A stretch of 64,000 nt of DNA from contig JADKBK010000001.1 of NCBI GenBank assembly GCA_016715075.1, forward strand, positions 310,001 through 374,000. Reading direction: 5' to 3'. This document shows, piece after piece, positions 37,900 to 48,012 of the stretch (the stretch's first letter is position 1; the number at the start of each line of letters is the position of its first letter). The notes below the pieces were generated by a model, which made no database searches, was not told where the DNA came from, and saw only the letters and a list, made by a program, of their open reading frames with translations. The translations under genes and the position numbers were made by a program. The stretch comes from Bacteroidales bacterium (lineage in GTDB: Bacteria; Bacteroidota; Bacteroidia; Bacteroidales; VadinHA17).

Positions 37900-39909
37900 A
37901 TGAAAACCCTTACATTACATTGTAAATCTTGTATAATTGGATTTCTTCCGGCTGTTTTATTCCTGGTAATCAGTATGAAATCCTTCAGTCAGGAAAACCT
38001 GCTAATTCAGCAGGGTCATTTTTCTGTAGGTTGCAACTACTGGGCTTCCCATGCAGGCACTCATATGTGGCGGGATTGGAGACCTGAAATCATAGAACAG
38101 GACTTCAAGCTGCTCTCCGAAAACGGAATCAGGGTTTTAAGAGTATTCCCGCTGTGGCCTGATTTTCAGCCTATATGTCAGATCTATTCGAGTGGAGGCA
38201 GCAAAAGTTCATAGGTTTTAAGGATTCGCCTCTGCCCCCGACAGGGCCAGGCAGCAATGGCGTAAGTGAAGAACAGCTCGATCATTTCGGAGTGATGGCC
38301 GATCTTGCACAAAAGTATAATCTCAAGCTGATCGTCGGACTGGTTACAGGCTGGATGAGCGGACAACTGCATGTCCCGCCGGCTCTGGAAGGCAAAAACA
38401 TCCTCACTGATCCGGAGTCGCTGATGTGGCAGCAAAAGCTCGTGACCACATTTGTAAGCCGGTTTAAAAATCATTCGGCAATAGCAGGATGGGATTTCGG
38501 CAATGAATGTAATGTTATGGAGAATGTGGAGAATTACGCGCAGGCCTATCTCTGGTCTTCTGTTATATCCGGAGCAATCCGCAGTGAGGACAAAACAAGG
38601 CCCGTTGTTTCAGGCATGCATGGATTGAGTGTTTCAGATAACGGACAGTGGAGAGAATAGCTGATCAGGCTGCACTCACCGATCTGTTAACAACTCACCC
38701 GTATTCATTGTTTACACCTTATGCCGGCCAGGATGCTGTCAACAGCATCAGGACGATTATGCATTCGGTGGCAGAATCCAGATTGTATGCGGACATAGGA
38801 GGCAAGCCCTGTCTTACTGAAGAGACAGGTGTTCTCGGCCCGATGACCGCAGGAGAAAAGGAAAAGGCAGCCTTTGCCCGGACAAACCTTTTCTCCAACT
38901 GGGCACACGATTGCAAGGGTATGCTGTGGTGGTGCAGATTCGACCAGCTCAGCCTTGATTTTTCACCCTATAATTATTCGGCAGTGGAGCAGGAACTGGG
39001 ACTTTTCAGGCAAGACAGGACACCAAAGCCGGTTCTTATTGAATTCAGAAATTTCACAAATTTCCTCGGGAAGCTCCTTTAAAACTCTACCTCCACGCAA
39101 ACAGAGGCAGTTTGCATTCTGACAGAAGGGCAGGATAACTGGGCTGTTGCATATAATACTTTCATCCTGGCCAAACAGGCCGGATTTGATATACAGTTTC
39201 AAAAGGCTGAACAGGAACTGAAAGAGTCAAAGGTATACCTGATGCCATCTGTGAAGGGACTGGATGCAATATTTAAGGATTCCTGGTACAAGATCCTTGA
39301 CAGGGTAAGGGAGGGAGCAACTCTTACCTTTCACTCGATTTTGTATATATGCCTACTCTGACAACACCTCTGGGATTTGGAGATCAGGTCAAATATTCAG
39401 CGCCGGGGGCCATTGAAATTTATCTCAAAGACTGGCAACGACTCCTGCGTTTTGAAACATTCCTTGAGAGAAGACTCAATATTGATCATTTGAACTGTAC
39501 AGTTCTTGGCACAGAGACGGATGGTAATCCGGCTTTTCTGATGTCTCAATACGGGAAGGGAAAAATCTATCTGCTCACCTTCCCGATTGAAAGTAACCTG
39601 GCAACCACTACCGGGGCTTTTGACAAGGGAATGCCTTCCTGGTGCAGCTTTTACAGGCTGATTGCGAAAGATGTGATATCCGGACGAATATTAACTCAAA
39701 GCAATTCTTATATAGGTTCAACAGAGCACAATATAAGTGATATTGAAAAGGTAATTGTCATGATTAATTATGACAGCGATGATGCCAAAACTGAACTTGT
39801 GATAAAAGATGGATGGAAGATATCTGACTGTTTGTATGGAAAGAAGCCTTCCGGGAATTCCTTTACCCTCGGTGCCAATGATGCTGTTGTTCTGGTGGTA
39901 AAAAAATAG
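37900..39909 (+). pseudogene. Broken GH5/GH42-like secreted glycoside hydrolase
   Basis: One gene spread over several frames. Start ATG 37900 with a signal peptide ending KSFSQ. Frame one: HFSVGCNYWASHAGTHMW to RVFPLWPDFQPIC. One base is missing near 38172. Frame two: DLFEWRQQKFIGFKDSPLPP to VSDNGQWR, with the acid/base segment GWDFGNECN. A GA repeat at 38651-38656 causes the next shift. Frame three: IADQAALTDLLTTHPYSLF with the nucleophile segment CLTEETGVLGP. A TAA at 39080-39082 (or a pair of compensating shifts at 39070-39105) follows, then EAVCILTEGQDNWAVAYN. One T is missing near 39324, after which YLSLDFVYMPTLTTPLGFG runs to the end. Both catalytic glutamates survive. With at least four disruptions, real decay is possible; poor sequence is the alternative. 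Confidence 0.8.
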
Positions 39910-39924
39910 ATCATTATAAAAGGG

Positions 39925-40092
39925 CTTGGGTTGTAGAAAAAGTTCTCAGTGGAACTCTGTGCCACCTCAGTGCCCTCTGTGTAAGTTCTTAATTTATTGT
40001 TACACAGAGTCCCGATAGCTATCGGGACACAGAGGAGGCACAGAGACCACAGAGAAATATTCGGTAGTTGTCTCGACTTTTTCAACAGCCAC
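39925..40092. repeat. Palindromic MITE-like element, cacagag core, with gttgtagaaaaagt / actttttcaacagcc ends
   Basis: The outer arms are ggcttgggttgtagaaaaagt (39926) and gactttttcaacagccac (40092). Inside are ctctgtgccacctcagtg...ctctgtgtaagttctta and the inverted cacagagga units. The inner right half carries tcccgatagctatcgggac, itself a palindrome (40009-40027). Confidence 0.8.
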
Positions 40093-40161
40093 AAACTTCG
40101 CTTAATAATGAGCAACCTCAGACCATATAATCTGTTACCAGAATACTGAAGTATTACAGTA

Positions 40162-41286
40162 TTATACCTTGAGGAAAATCTTCTTCCTGTATAAAAAATA
40201 CAGAAATAGCCAGGCAACGGTTGTTATTCCTATTCCTTCAATAAGCGGTGTCCATGTTTCAGGCATAATGGCGATAAAACCATCGAAGAAAAATTTGGTC
40301 GCTCTATCGAAATTTACAATTCTTTCCACCAGATAAATTGTAATTGGATTCATACCTATAACTGCAAAGAAGAATGCCCATTTTTTATATTGCCATATAT
40401 CAATAACCAGATAGAAGATAGAGAACAGCAGCAGACTCAACCCGCCAACAAAACAGACAAATGAACTTGACCAGAGGTATTTATTTATAGGGAAGGCAAG
40501 ATTCCATATCCCGCCAAGTATCATTAAGCCTATCGCAGCCAGTACCATATAGAGGACCTTGCGCAATGGCTTGCCGGCAAGATATTCCGAGCTTACGAAC
40601 TGCCCGGTAAGCATACCGAGAAGAGCTGTACAGATAGCTGGTATTGTGCTCAGAAGTCCTTCGCTGTCCCCATATTCATAGCAGCAAAACTTTCCCGGCA
40701 TCAGCATCCGGTCAATATATCCGGCGAGGTTGCCCTGGGTTGAATACGGATCAGTAGCTCCAAGATCATGAGCAGGAAACAGGATAAACAGAAGCCAGTA
40801 GACAATCAGGATACCAAAGAGCCAGACAATCCGGAAAGTGAGTTTTGTATTCATGAATATCAGTGCGGCAAACATCCATGCAATACCTATTCTTCCGAGG
40901 ACGCTTCCATATCGCATATCAGCAAAATCGAAATTCACCCCGTTATTAAAGATGATCCCAATAATAAGAAGTGTCAGTCCGCGGCCTATCACATGTTTAT
41001 ATATCGATCCCCGGCTGTCATTAATTGCAGTTCTTTTTGCCAGTGAAAAAGGGAAAGATATTCCAGCGATGAAGAGAAAGAGTGGAAAGATCATATCATA
41101 GAATTGAAAACCGTGCCATGGTACATGATCGAGCTGTCCTGCCCACCAGTTTAATATTGGCCATCCTGTCAGGGAGGCCAGTCCGGTAAAGATCCCGGCT
41201 CCGCCCATAATCCAGAACATATCGAATCCACGAAGTGCATCAAGTGAGTGCAGCCTTTTGACAGCAGGTTTTGTTTGGTTTTCCAT
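40162..41286 (-). CDS. NagX/DUF5009-like membrane acyltransferase (heparan-glucosaminide N-acetyltransferase family)
   Basis: A 374-residue polytopic membrane protein. The family start is RLHSLDALRGFDMFWIMGGAGI, followed by the HVPWHGFQFYDMIFPLFLFIAGISFPFS segment with the catalytic-type histidine, and about ten further helices. The conserved RYGSVLGRIGIAWMFAALIF and GMNPITIYL motifs are present. The eukaryotic relative HGSNAT acetylates terminal glucosamine of heparan sulfate; bacterial members are found with N-acetylglucosamine or other glycan genes. Here it may modify a breakdown sugar of the adjacent glycan pathways; that is inference. It is divergent from the APC permease across 166 bases. 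Confidence 0.85.
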   Translation of the reverse strand: MENQTKPAVKRLHSLDALRGFDMFWIMGGAGIFTGLASLTGWPILNWWAGQLDHVPWHGFQFYDMIFPLFLFIAGISFPFSLAKRTAINDSRGSIYKHVIGRGLTLLIIGIIFNNGVNFDFADMRYGSVLGRIGIAWMFAALIFMNTKLTFRIVWLFGILIVYWLLFILFPAHDLGATDPYSTQGNLAGYIDRMLMPGKFCCYEYGDSEGLLSTIPAICTALLGMLTGQFVSSEYLAGKPLRKVLYMVLAAIGLMILGGIWNLAFPINKYLWSSSFVCFVGGLSLLLFSIFYLVIDIWQYKKWAFFFAVIGMNPITIYLVERIVNFDRATKFFFDGFIAIMPETWTPLIEGIGITTVAWLFLYFLYRKKIFLKV

Positions 41287-41452
41287 TTTGATATTTTCCT
41301 TAGATTGTTTTTTAGTTACAAAATTTGGTTAAAATTAAACAGGTATTTCAGATTATTTACCTTTTATTTCGCATATTTGAGAATTACCGAAAAATTGTTT
41401 CCAAATATAAATATTCAGGAATGACATCCAATAATTTAACCAAAACAAAATT

Positions 41453-42811
41453 ATGAGCAGTCCCCAAACATCAGCAAATAATGGTCCGGGCTTAAAGCGG
41501 GTTCTTGGCCTTTCTTCCCTTGTGCTTTATGGAATTATACTTATTCAGCCTACTGCTCCGATGCCATTATTTGGTGCTGCTGTCGGACTGGCAAAAGGGC
41601 ATGTGGTAACAACCATTATTATTGGCATGATAGGGATGATGTTCACTGCAATCAGTTATGGAAGAATGGCTAATGCTTATCCAAGTGCCGGTTCAGCATA
41701 TACATATGTGAGCAGGGAGATACATCCGGCTCTTGGCTATTTTGTCGGCTGGGGAATGATTTTCGATTATATAATGAATCCCATTATTTGTGTGATCTGG
41801 GTGAGCAAAGCAGCTATCAATATGATTCCGGAAATTCCTTTCCCTGTTTATGTCGTTGTTTTTACAATCCTGTTCACGGGGATGAATCTTCGCGGAATAG
41901 AATCAAGTGCCCGCACTAATACAATAATTGCAACAGGCCTTGGTGTTGTTATTTTACTCTTTCTGGGAGCTGCGGTAAGATACCTGCTTGTTAATCCTCC
42001 TGCCGGTGTTGCAGACTGGACCAGACCATTTTATGATCCCAAGACTTTTTCTGTTTCGGCCGTATCAGCCGGTGCTTCGCTTGCAGTACTTACATATATC
42101 GGTTTTGATGGTATCTCAACATTGTCTGAGGAGGTACATAACCCAAAGCGAAACATTCTGAGAGCTTCAGTTCTTGTCTGTATAATTACAGGAACCCTGG
42201 CCTCCATCCAGGTATACTTTGCCCAGATGGTATGGCCGGCTACAACTTTTCCTGATCAGGATACTGCTTTCTGTTATGTTGCAGGGAAAGCCGGAGGGCA
42301 ATGGTTATTCCATACAGTGAACTTTGCATTGCTGGTCGCCACAATTGGTTCCGGAGCAGGTGCACAGTTGGGAGCCGGTCGGCTTCTCTATGGTATGGGA
42401 CGTGATAATGCCATCCCAAAGAAATTTTTCAGCCATGTGAATGTGCGCACACAGGTGCCTTCGAACAATATTATTCTTATAGGAGTTTTTACTGTTGTCG
42501 GGGCTATGCTGGTTTCCTATCCTGTCGGGGCACAGCTGCTTAATTTTGGAGCACTGATCGCCTTCATGGGTGTAAACGCCTCCTCTTTCGCACGTTATTT
42601 TCTGCATGCTGAAAAAAGGACATTCGGTAATCTGATCGTTCCTTTTCTGGGCTTTTTTATCTGCCTGTTCCTCTGGTTCAGCCTTGGACTTAATGCAAAA
42701 CTGGTAGGATTTTGCTGGCTTATTGCAGGTGTATCATATGGTGCTTACCGGACATCATGGTTTCGTAAACCTCTGAATTTTGTCCCTGTTGAAAATGATC
42801 CTGAGGAGTGA
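41453..42811 (+). CDS. APC-family amino acid permease
   Basis: A 452-residue inner-membrane transporter with 12 predicted helices. The first helix region GLSSLVLYGIILIQPTAPMPLFGAAVG, the SYGRMANAYPSAGSAYTYVSREIHP loop and the helix-6 region SLAVLTYIGFDGISTLSEEVHNPKRNI are characteristic of the amino acid/polyamine/organocation superfamily. The EEVHNP motif resembles amino acid and ethanolamine/putrescine transporters; substrate cannot be assigned. Single gene with its own upstream AT-rich region. Confidence 0.88.
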   Translation: MSSPQTSANNGPGLKRVLGLSSLVLYGIILIQPTAPMPLFGAAVGLAKGHVVTTIIIGMIGMMFTAISYGRMANAYPSAGSAYTYVSREIHPALGYFVGWGMIFDYIMNPIICVIWVSKAAINMIPEIPFPVYVVVFTILFTGMNLRGIESSARTNTIIATGLGVVILLFLGAAVRYLLVNPPAGVADWTRPFYDPKTFSVSAVSAGASLAVLTYIGFDGISTLSEEVHNPKRNILRASVLVCIITGTLASIQVYFAQMVWPATTFPDQDTAFCYVAGKAGGQWLFHTVNFALLVATIGSGAGAQLGAGRLLYGMGRDNAIPKKFFSHVNVRTQVPSNNIILIGVFTVVGAMLVSYPVGAQLLNFGALIAFMGVNASSFARYFLHAEKRTFGNLIVPFLGFFICLFLWFSLGLNAKLVGFCWLIAGVSYGAYRTSWFRKPLNFVPVENDPEE

Positions 42812-42897
42812 GAACTGCAAGTTTAATCAGCGTATTTAAAGAAGCTGCCATAAAAGTCGCTTCAGCATTGCCTTTCTCAGTGTAACTCTATGGATCC

Positions 42898-42960
42898 GGG
42901 CTGTTGAAAAAGTCTGTTTTTACCCCCATGACACTGAGGACTAAGTAACAGCTTCCAGAC
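42898..42960. repeat. Partial MITE end (gggctgttgaaaaagtctg)
   Basis: gggctgttgaaaaagtctgtttttacccccatgacactgagg: the left end of a CCCCC-type element without its right half. It shows that a solo end can persist. Confidence 0.6.
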
Positions 42961-42985
42961 TTTTGATTATACTCATATTATATTA

Positions 42986-45142
42986 TCACCTCGATTCACT
43001 CATAAATTTCCATGAAACAGTTCCGATATTGTCCGGCCTGTTCTCTTCTGCTTTAGAAATTGTTCCTGTCAGTTTCCCATTATTGTCTTTCATGACATTT
43101 ATTTCACGCCACGAATAGATTCCTTTTTCATAGTCGAATGTTTCTCCATCATCGTCATAAAGCTTATAGCTTGCTGGTCTGGAGCCATAATATCTTATTT
43201 CAATATTGCATTTCTGTCCGGCAGAAGGTGCATGAAGTGCCTGCTGCATAGTTGGAATAATTCCGCCGTCCTTTACAAATACAGGTATCCTGCTCAATCC
43301 GGGTGAAATTGTTATTATTTCACCATTACCGGCAAACTTCCCTGTATAAAAATCGTACCAGTTGCCCTCCGGCAATATCACATTTCTTGAAGTTTGTCCG
43401 TTGAACAGCGGAGCGACAAGCAGGTATTCCCCTGTCATATACTGAGTTTTGATCTCCTTTGTGAGAGCTTCGTAATATTGATTTCCCCCGGGGCTTTTAC
43501 TTAGAAGCTCTTTTGCTGTTTTCGTATTGAAGCCCGGTTCCAGATTCATACCGTGGAACGGAGGTATTCCTTCAAAATGGTATTTTGCAAATTCACTGTA
43601 TAAATATGGAATAAGCTCCATCCGGAGCAATGAGTAATATCTTACGTCTTTCTCAACATCGGGGAATGACCATGGTTTTGTTCCGTCTGCCCAGGCATTT
43701 ATCATAGCCATGGGAGAAAAGCAAACAGTCTGTATCCTTCTGAGCCACTCCTCGCTAGATTCTGAGCTTCTGACTTCTGGCGTCCATAAAACTCCGCAGA
43801 ATCCGCTGTTTATAAGCGCTGTAATAAAATCAGGATGGCTGTAATAGTCATTGTAGATTACATAGGGAAATGATGATCCGCCACCGTTGGATGCCCTTGT
43901 AAGACCATATGTCCTGGTATTGTTCTTTCGGAACATCTCTGTTGTACTATTCTGAAGGAAGAGTCCGTAAGTTTGTCTGAGTTGTTCAGCACTGTTCCCC
44001 GACGGAAACTTTGCAACATCGGGCCACAACCAGTTATCGAAACCATCGTTTTCATCCAGCTTGTACCCGCTGACACCAATGCTTACCTGGCTTTTAAAAA
44101 GTTGATTTATAAATATATCTCTTGCCTGGGGCAGTGAGTGATCGGGCACAACCCCACCCCAGACCGTATGAGTTGCTGTAAGGGGTAAAATATCTGTATA
44201 TATCGGGGATTCGGGTGAAACATAAGGATTTGTCCAGAGGTTTAACCTTATTCCCATCTCTTTCATCCGCTTAACAAATGAAGCCGGGTCAGGAAATCTG
44301 GTCTTGTCCCATTCGAAGGTACAGGGATAGGATTTGCTCTGCCATCCTGGTTCCAGTCCTATAAAATCAAGCGGAAAACCACGCTCTTTGAACATTTTAG
44401 CCTCCTCTTCAACCTGCTCTGATGTATAAAGTAAAGGTACCCTTTGAGTGAAGCCCAGCCCCCAGCGCGGGGGCAGACAGCCTCCACCTGAGTAGAGGAC
44501 ATATCTTCTGACTGCATCCATAGGTGTTGGACCTGCAAAAACAAATATTTCTGCTCCGGGTGCCGGTACCAGGATTTCAACAGCATCAGAATAGGGTTGA
44601 GCCGACCACTCTTTGTCAGTATTCCTGTCAAGAGGAACAGATGCTTCCGGACTATCTTTTCTTACAGCAGTGCCTGCAAATACCTTAATATACCTTGAAC
44701 TGTTAATGAATACTCCATAACCCTTCTCCGATACATAAAATGGTACGGGAGCATGTGTGCGGCCATTATCTGATCCCCCGTAATGATCGACATGCAGCTG
44801 CAGTATTTTTCCCCTCTGGAAGATTGTTTTGAAATTCAGTCCGAAGCCAAAGATCTGCTCTTCCTTTTCAAGCGGAAATCTCAGATATGTTTCACCATCA
44901 ATAATTTCAGCTGAAATCTTCTCCAATGAAAGGGGAAAGCCGGCAGGCCCCAGCTTTTCAAGTCCTTTGATATATGGTTTGACCCCTGCTGCATTAAAAA
45001 GATCCAGTTCGTCAGGAATTCCGGCTATGGTTTTCCATACTCCAGGGGCAATTTCAGTCCAGGTCATACTCTGAGTTGGGCTATTTGGTTTACAACCAGT
45101 TAAAAGGAGCGCCCACATGAAGAGTCCGATAATTTTTTTCAT
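42986..45142 (-). CDS. GH31 alpha-glucosidase/alpha-xylosidase-like lipoprotein
   Basis: A 718-residue enzyme with a lipoprotein signal (lipobox LLTGCKP at about residues 12-18). The N-terminal beta domain (about 60-210) includes EQIFGFGLNFKTIFQRG. The TIM barrel begins GGCLPPRWGLGFTQRVPLLYTSEQ; the nucleophile aspartate is probably in GYKLDENDGFDNW. The later motif GFCGVLWTPEVRSSESSEEWLRR and the acid/base region follow, then RMELIPYLYSEFAKYH and a C-terminal beta domain with DDDGETFDYEKG. Family members cleave alpha-glucosides, alpha-xylosides or related linkages. The shortened region around residues 270-330 differs from typical GH31 xylosidases. Solitary on the minus strand. Confidence 0.87.
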   Translation of the reverse strand: MKKIIGLFMWALLLTGCKPNSPTQSMTWTEIAPGVWKTIAGIPDELDLFNAAGVKPYIKGLEKLGPAGFPLSLEKISAEIIDGETYLRFPLEKEEQIFGFGLNFKTIFQRGKILQLHVDHYGGSDNGRTHAPVPFYVSEKGYGVFINSSRYIKVFAGTAVRKDSPEASVPLDRNTDKEWSAQPYSDAVEILVPAPGAEIFVFAGPTPMDAVRRYVLYSGGGCLPPRWGLGFTQRVPLLYTSEQVEEEAKMFKERGFPLDFIGLEPGWQSKSYPCTFEWDKTRFPDPASFVKRMKEMGIRLNLWTNPYVSPESPIYTDILPLTATHTVWGGVVPDHSLPQARDIFINQLFKSQVSIGVSGYKLDENDGFDNWLWPDVAKFPSGNSAEQLRQTYGLFLQNSTTEMFRKNNTRTYGLTRASNGGGSSFPYVIYNDYYSHPDFITALINSGFCGVLWTPEVRSSESSEEWLRRIQTVCFSPMAMINAWADGTKPWSFPDVEKDVRYYSLLRMELIPYLYSEFAKYHFEGIPPFHGMNLEPGFNTKTAKELLSKSPGGNQYYEALTKEIKTQYMTGEYLLVAPLFNGQTSRNVILPEGNWYDFYTGKFAGNGEIITISPGLSRIPVFVKDGGIIPTMQQALHAPSAGQKCNIEIRYYGSRPASYKLYDDDGETFDYEKGIYSWREINVMKDNNGKLTGTISKAEENRPDNIGTVSWKFMSESR

Positions 45143-45338
45143 CTGCTGAAAGTGGATAAGATCAGTTTTTTACGATAAGCAAATATATCAGATTTGGAGA
45201 AGCGCATCATTGAAAAAAGTAATGAATGTTAAAATATCGAAAAAGCATGATTTTGGCAATTGAATGTTACCGATTTGCATTAATTTTACCTTCCTTAACG
45301 ATCCATTTGATATTAACCTAAAATTAAAATACTCGTTT

Positions 45339-46670
45339 ATGACAACCCGCAGGGAATTTATTCAAAAATCCGCACTTGGTGCAGCAGGTCTGACACTGGG
45401 CGCAAAGAGCTATTCACGCATCCTTGGTGCAAATGACAGGATCCGTGTAGGTGTAGTTGGTTTTTCCGATCGGTTCAGGGGGTCACTGGCTCCCCAGTTT
45501 CTTGCCCAGGCTAAAGAGCTCAATTTTGAGATTGTAGCTGTCTCTGATCTGTGGAGCAAGAGGAGAGAAGAGGCTGTGAATTATTTTAAGGAAAAAGGTA
45601 TTACCGTCCGTACCGCCAGGAACAATGATGAACTCTATGACGGAAAGGATACAGACGCGGTCATAATTAGCACCGCTGATTTTCAGCATGCACTGATTCT
45701 CGCTGAAGCAGTGAGGGCAGGGAAGGATGCTTACTGTGAAAAGCCTTTCGCTGAGACTATGGCTGATGCACGCGAAGCTCTTAAAGCAGTTAAGGAGACA
45801 GGAAAAATAGTCCAGATCGGTTCCCAGAGAAGAAGTACTCCTAATTATATAGCTGCCAATGATTATATCAGATCAGGAAAGTTTGGAAAAATCGTAATGG
45901 TAGAAATGTCATGGAATGTCAACCAGCCCGGAAGATGGAGGAGACCGTCGCTTACAGGAGTGATAAAGGAGTCTGAAACAGACTGGAAGCGATTCCTGAT
46001 GAATCGTCCCGCTCAGCCATGGGATCCCAGGAAGTATCTTGAATTCAGGCTTTTTTGGCCATTCTCTTCAGGTATACCCGGACAGTGGATGGCTCATCAG
46101 ATTGACACAGTACATTGGTTCACAGGACTGAGCCACCCCAGAAGCGTTGCAGCTAACGGAGGTATTTACCTCTGGAAGGACGGCCGTACCAACTTCGATA
46201 CAATGACAGCTGTTATGGATTATGGTGATCCCGCAGATAAAGATTCAGGTTTCCAGGTCGTTTATACTTCAAGGTTTACAAATTCGGCAGGTGGTACAAA
46301 AGAGATCTATTTCTCCAATGGAGGAACTCTCAATCTCGATACAAACAAGATCACATCAGAAGGAGGACTAGAGGAAAAGGATGCAAGCTCCATGAAGATG
46401 AAGCCGAATCTCCTCGAATCAATGGATCTGCCGGGTATAAAGATAGAAACAGCAGCCAATACCGGCTCCGATCCTATGACTTATGCACATATGAGGAACT
46501 GGATGGAATGTGTCCGCACCAGGAATAAGCCAAATGCTGATGTAATGGCAGGATACAACCACTCAATAGCTAATATTATGTGTACTGCTGCTCTGAGGAC
46601 CGGTGAAAAGGCCACTTTTGATGAGGCAAGGCAGGAAGTGCTGGCAGGCGGAAAAATATTCCAGTATTAA
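45339..46670 (+). CDS. Gfo/Idh/MocA-family oxidoreductase, Tat-exported
   Basis: A 443-residue secreted oxidoreductase from the ATG at 45339 (frame opens at 45264). The N-terminus MTTRREFIQKSALGAAGLTL is a Tat signal of the Bacteroidota type. The Rossmann domain begins RIRVGVVGFSDRFRG, and the diagnostic CEKPFAETMADA motif (E-K-P) is at about residues 125-140. The sugar-binding C-terminal domain has GQWMAHQIDTVHWFTG. Such exported members oxidise or reduce sugar derivatives with tightly bound NAD(P). Only 11 bases separate it from the PmoA-domain gene, indicating an operon. A link to the DUF1080 keto-sugar hydrolase at 18896 is plausible but not shown. Confidence 0.88.
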   Translation: MTTRREFIQKSALGAAGLTLGAKSYSRILGANDRIRVGVVGFSDRFRGSLAPQFLAQAKELNFEIVAVSDLWSKRREEAVNYFKEKGITVRTARNNDELYDGKDTDAVIISTADFQHALILAEAVRAGKDAYCEKPFAETMADAREALKAVKETGKIVQIGSQRRSTPNYIAANDYIRSGKFGKIVMVEMSWNVNQPGRWRRPSLTGVIKESETDWKRFLMNRPAQPWDPRKYLEFRLFWPFSSGIPGQWMAHQIDTVHWFTGLSHPRSVAANGGIYLWKDGRTNFDTMTAVMDYGDPADKDSGFQVVYTSRFTNSAGGTKEIYFSNGGTLNLDTNKITSEGGLEEKDASSMKMKPNLLESMDLPGIKIETAANTGSDPMTYAHMRNWMECVRTRNKPNADVMAGYNHSIANIMCTAALRTGEKATFDEARQEVLAGGKIFQY

Positions 46671-46681
46671 TTTTATCACCC

Positions 46682-47761
46682 ATGATAATTTATAAGGATT
46701 ACCTAACAGTGAAAAGAGCAGTAAGATTAATGCTGACTGTTCTTTTCGTCGCTTCCGGAATGTCTCTTTATGCAGTTGCCTCGGGAGATCTTGATGTAAA
46801 GCTGGTCAGGGTGGAAGATAAAAACAAGGTCGATGTCTTTATCGGGGGAAAGTATTTTACATCATATCAGTATCCTGTAGATATTGAAAAACCTTTTTTA
46901 TTTCCTGTGATAGCTCCGAATGGTTCGGTTATTACCCGGGGGTTTCCGATAGAACCGCGTAAGGGAGAGAGGGTGGATCATCCTCACCATATTGGCATCT
47001 GGTTCAACCATGGAAATGTCAATGGTCTTGATTTCTGGAATAATTCATCTGCAATAGCCGCTGATAAGAAGGATGAGTATGGTCATATTGCCTTCCAGAA
47101 AATAATTAAGGCACTGAGCGGAAAGGAAGGGATTCTTGAGGTAATAGCAAACTGGAATGACAATAAGGGCAATACACTACTGAATGAAAAGACTGTCTAT
47201 TACTTTTCCGGCAGCGGTGAATCCAGAACTATTGACCATATAACAACACTTACAGCTGTGAATGGCCCGGTTACAATCGGTGACAGCAAGGAGGGTCTGT
47301 TTGCGATCAGGCTTGACAGGGCATTTGAGATGCCTTCAAATGAACCGCTGATATTCACTGATGAGAAAGGTAATCCCACAACAGTAGGCGTAATTGATAA
47401 CAATGGGGTTACAGGTATGTATATCTCTGCCAGCGGACTCAAAGGAGATGCTGTCTGGGGTACGAGGAATGACTGGGTACTACTGACCGGTACAAAGGAT
47501 AATGTTCCGATAACAATCGGGATATTTGATAATCCGAAAAATCCGGGTTACCCAGCGTACGCTCATGCAAGGGGCTATGGACTTTTTTCTGTAAATAATT
47601 TCGGTCGGAGTTCGTACGATCCAAAAATGGAAAAGATGACGTTTGTATTACAGAAAGGTCAGTCGGTAAGATTATGTCACAGGTTCTTCATTCAGGCAGG
47701 AGGAGAGGTAACATCTGAAAGGGCGAATAAGATTTTTGAAGAGTTTTCGAAAAAGTATTAA
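46682..47761 (+). CDS. PmoA-like (DUF6807) secreted protein
   Basis: A 359-residue protein of the PF14100 family, misleadingly named after methane oxygenase. A signal segment lies at about residues 12-32 (LMLTVLFVASGMSLYAVASG). Family signs are FTSYQYPVDIEKPFLFPVIAPNG, the GERVDHPHHIGIWFNHGNVNG motif with its histidines, and the C-terminal AYAHARGYGLFSVNNFGRSSYDP. The family is common beside Gfo/Idh/MocA enzymes in Bacteroidota and Planctomycetota, as here. Biochemical function is unknown to me; a role in sugar or glycan conversion follows from context only. An alternative start is the ATG 16 codons on. Confidence 0.85.
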   Translation: MIIYKDYLTVKRAVRLMLTVLFVASGMSLYAVASGDLDVKLVRVEDKNKVDVFIGGKYFTSYQYPVDIEKPFLFPVIAPNGSVITRGFPIEPRKGERVDHPHHIGIWFNHGNVNGLDFWNNSSAIAADKKDEYGHIAFQKIIKALSGKEGILEVIANWNDNKGNTLLNEKTVYYFSGSGESRTIDHITTLTAVNGPVTIGDSKEGLFAIRLDRAFEMPSNEPLIFTDEKGNPTTVGVIDNNGVTGMYISASGLKGDAVWGTRNDWVLLTGTKDNVPITIGIFDNPKNPGYPAYAHARGYGLFSVNNFGRSSYDPKMEKMTFVLQKGQSVRLCHRFFIQAGGEVTSERANKIFEEFSKKY

Positions 47762-47814
47762 TTAATTTTTTGCCTGACCCTCTGTACTCAGCTCAGCTTA
47801 ATGATGACCCCCAG

Positions 47815-47970
47815 GGGCAGTTGAAAAATTCAAAATCCAATAACCGCAAAGGTCGCAAAGTTAAAATACGCAAAGTTCGCAAAGAATTTATTGTCAATGC
47901 ATTAACTTTGTGTGCTTTGTGCAATCCTTAGCGTCCTTTGCGGTTAAAAAGACTTTTTTAACTGCCCGAA
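47815..47970. repeat. Palindromic MITE-like element, cgcaaag core
   Basis: Left: gggcagttgaaaaattcaaaatccaataaccgcaaaggtcgcaaag. Right: ctttgtgcaatccttagcgtcctttgcggttaaaaagacttttttaactgcccg. The ends are inverted copies. It fills the gap before the NIPSNAP gene. Confidence 0.8.
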
Positions 47971-48012
47971 AACTAATATCTTTATAGTACATAAATATTT
48001 AAAATTCTATCT

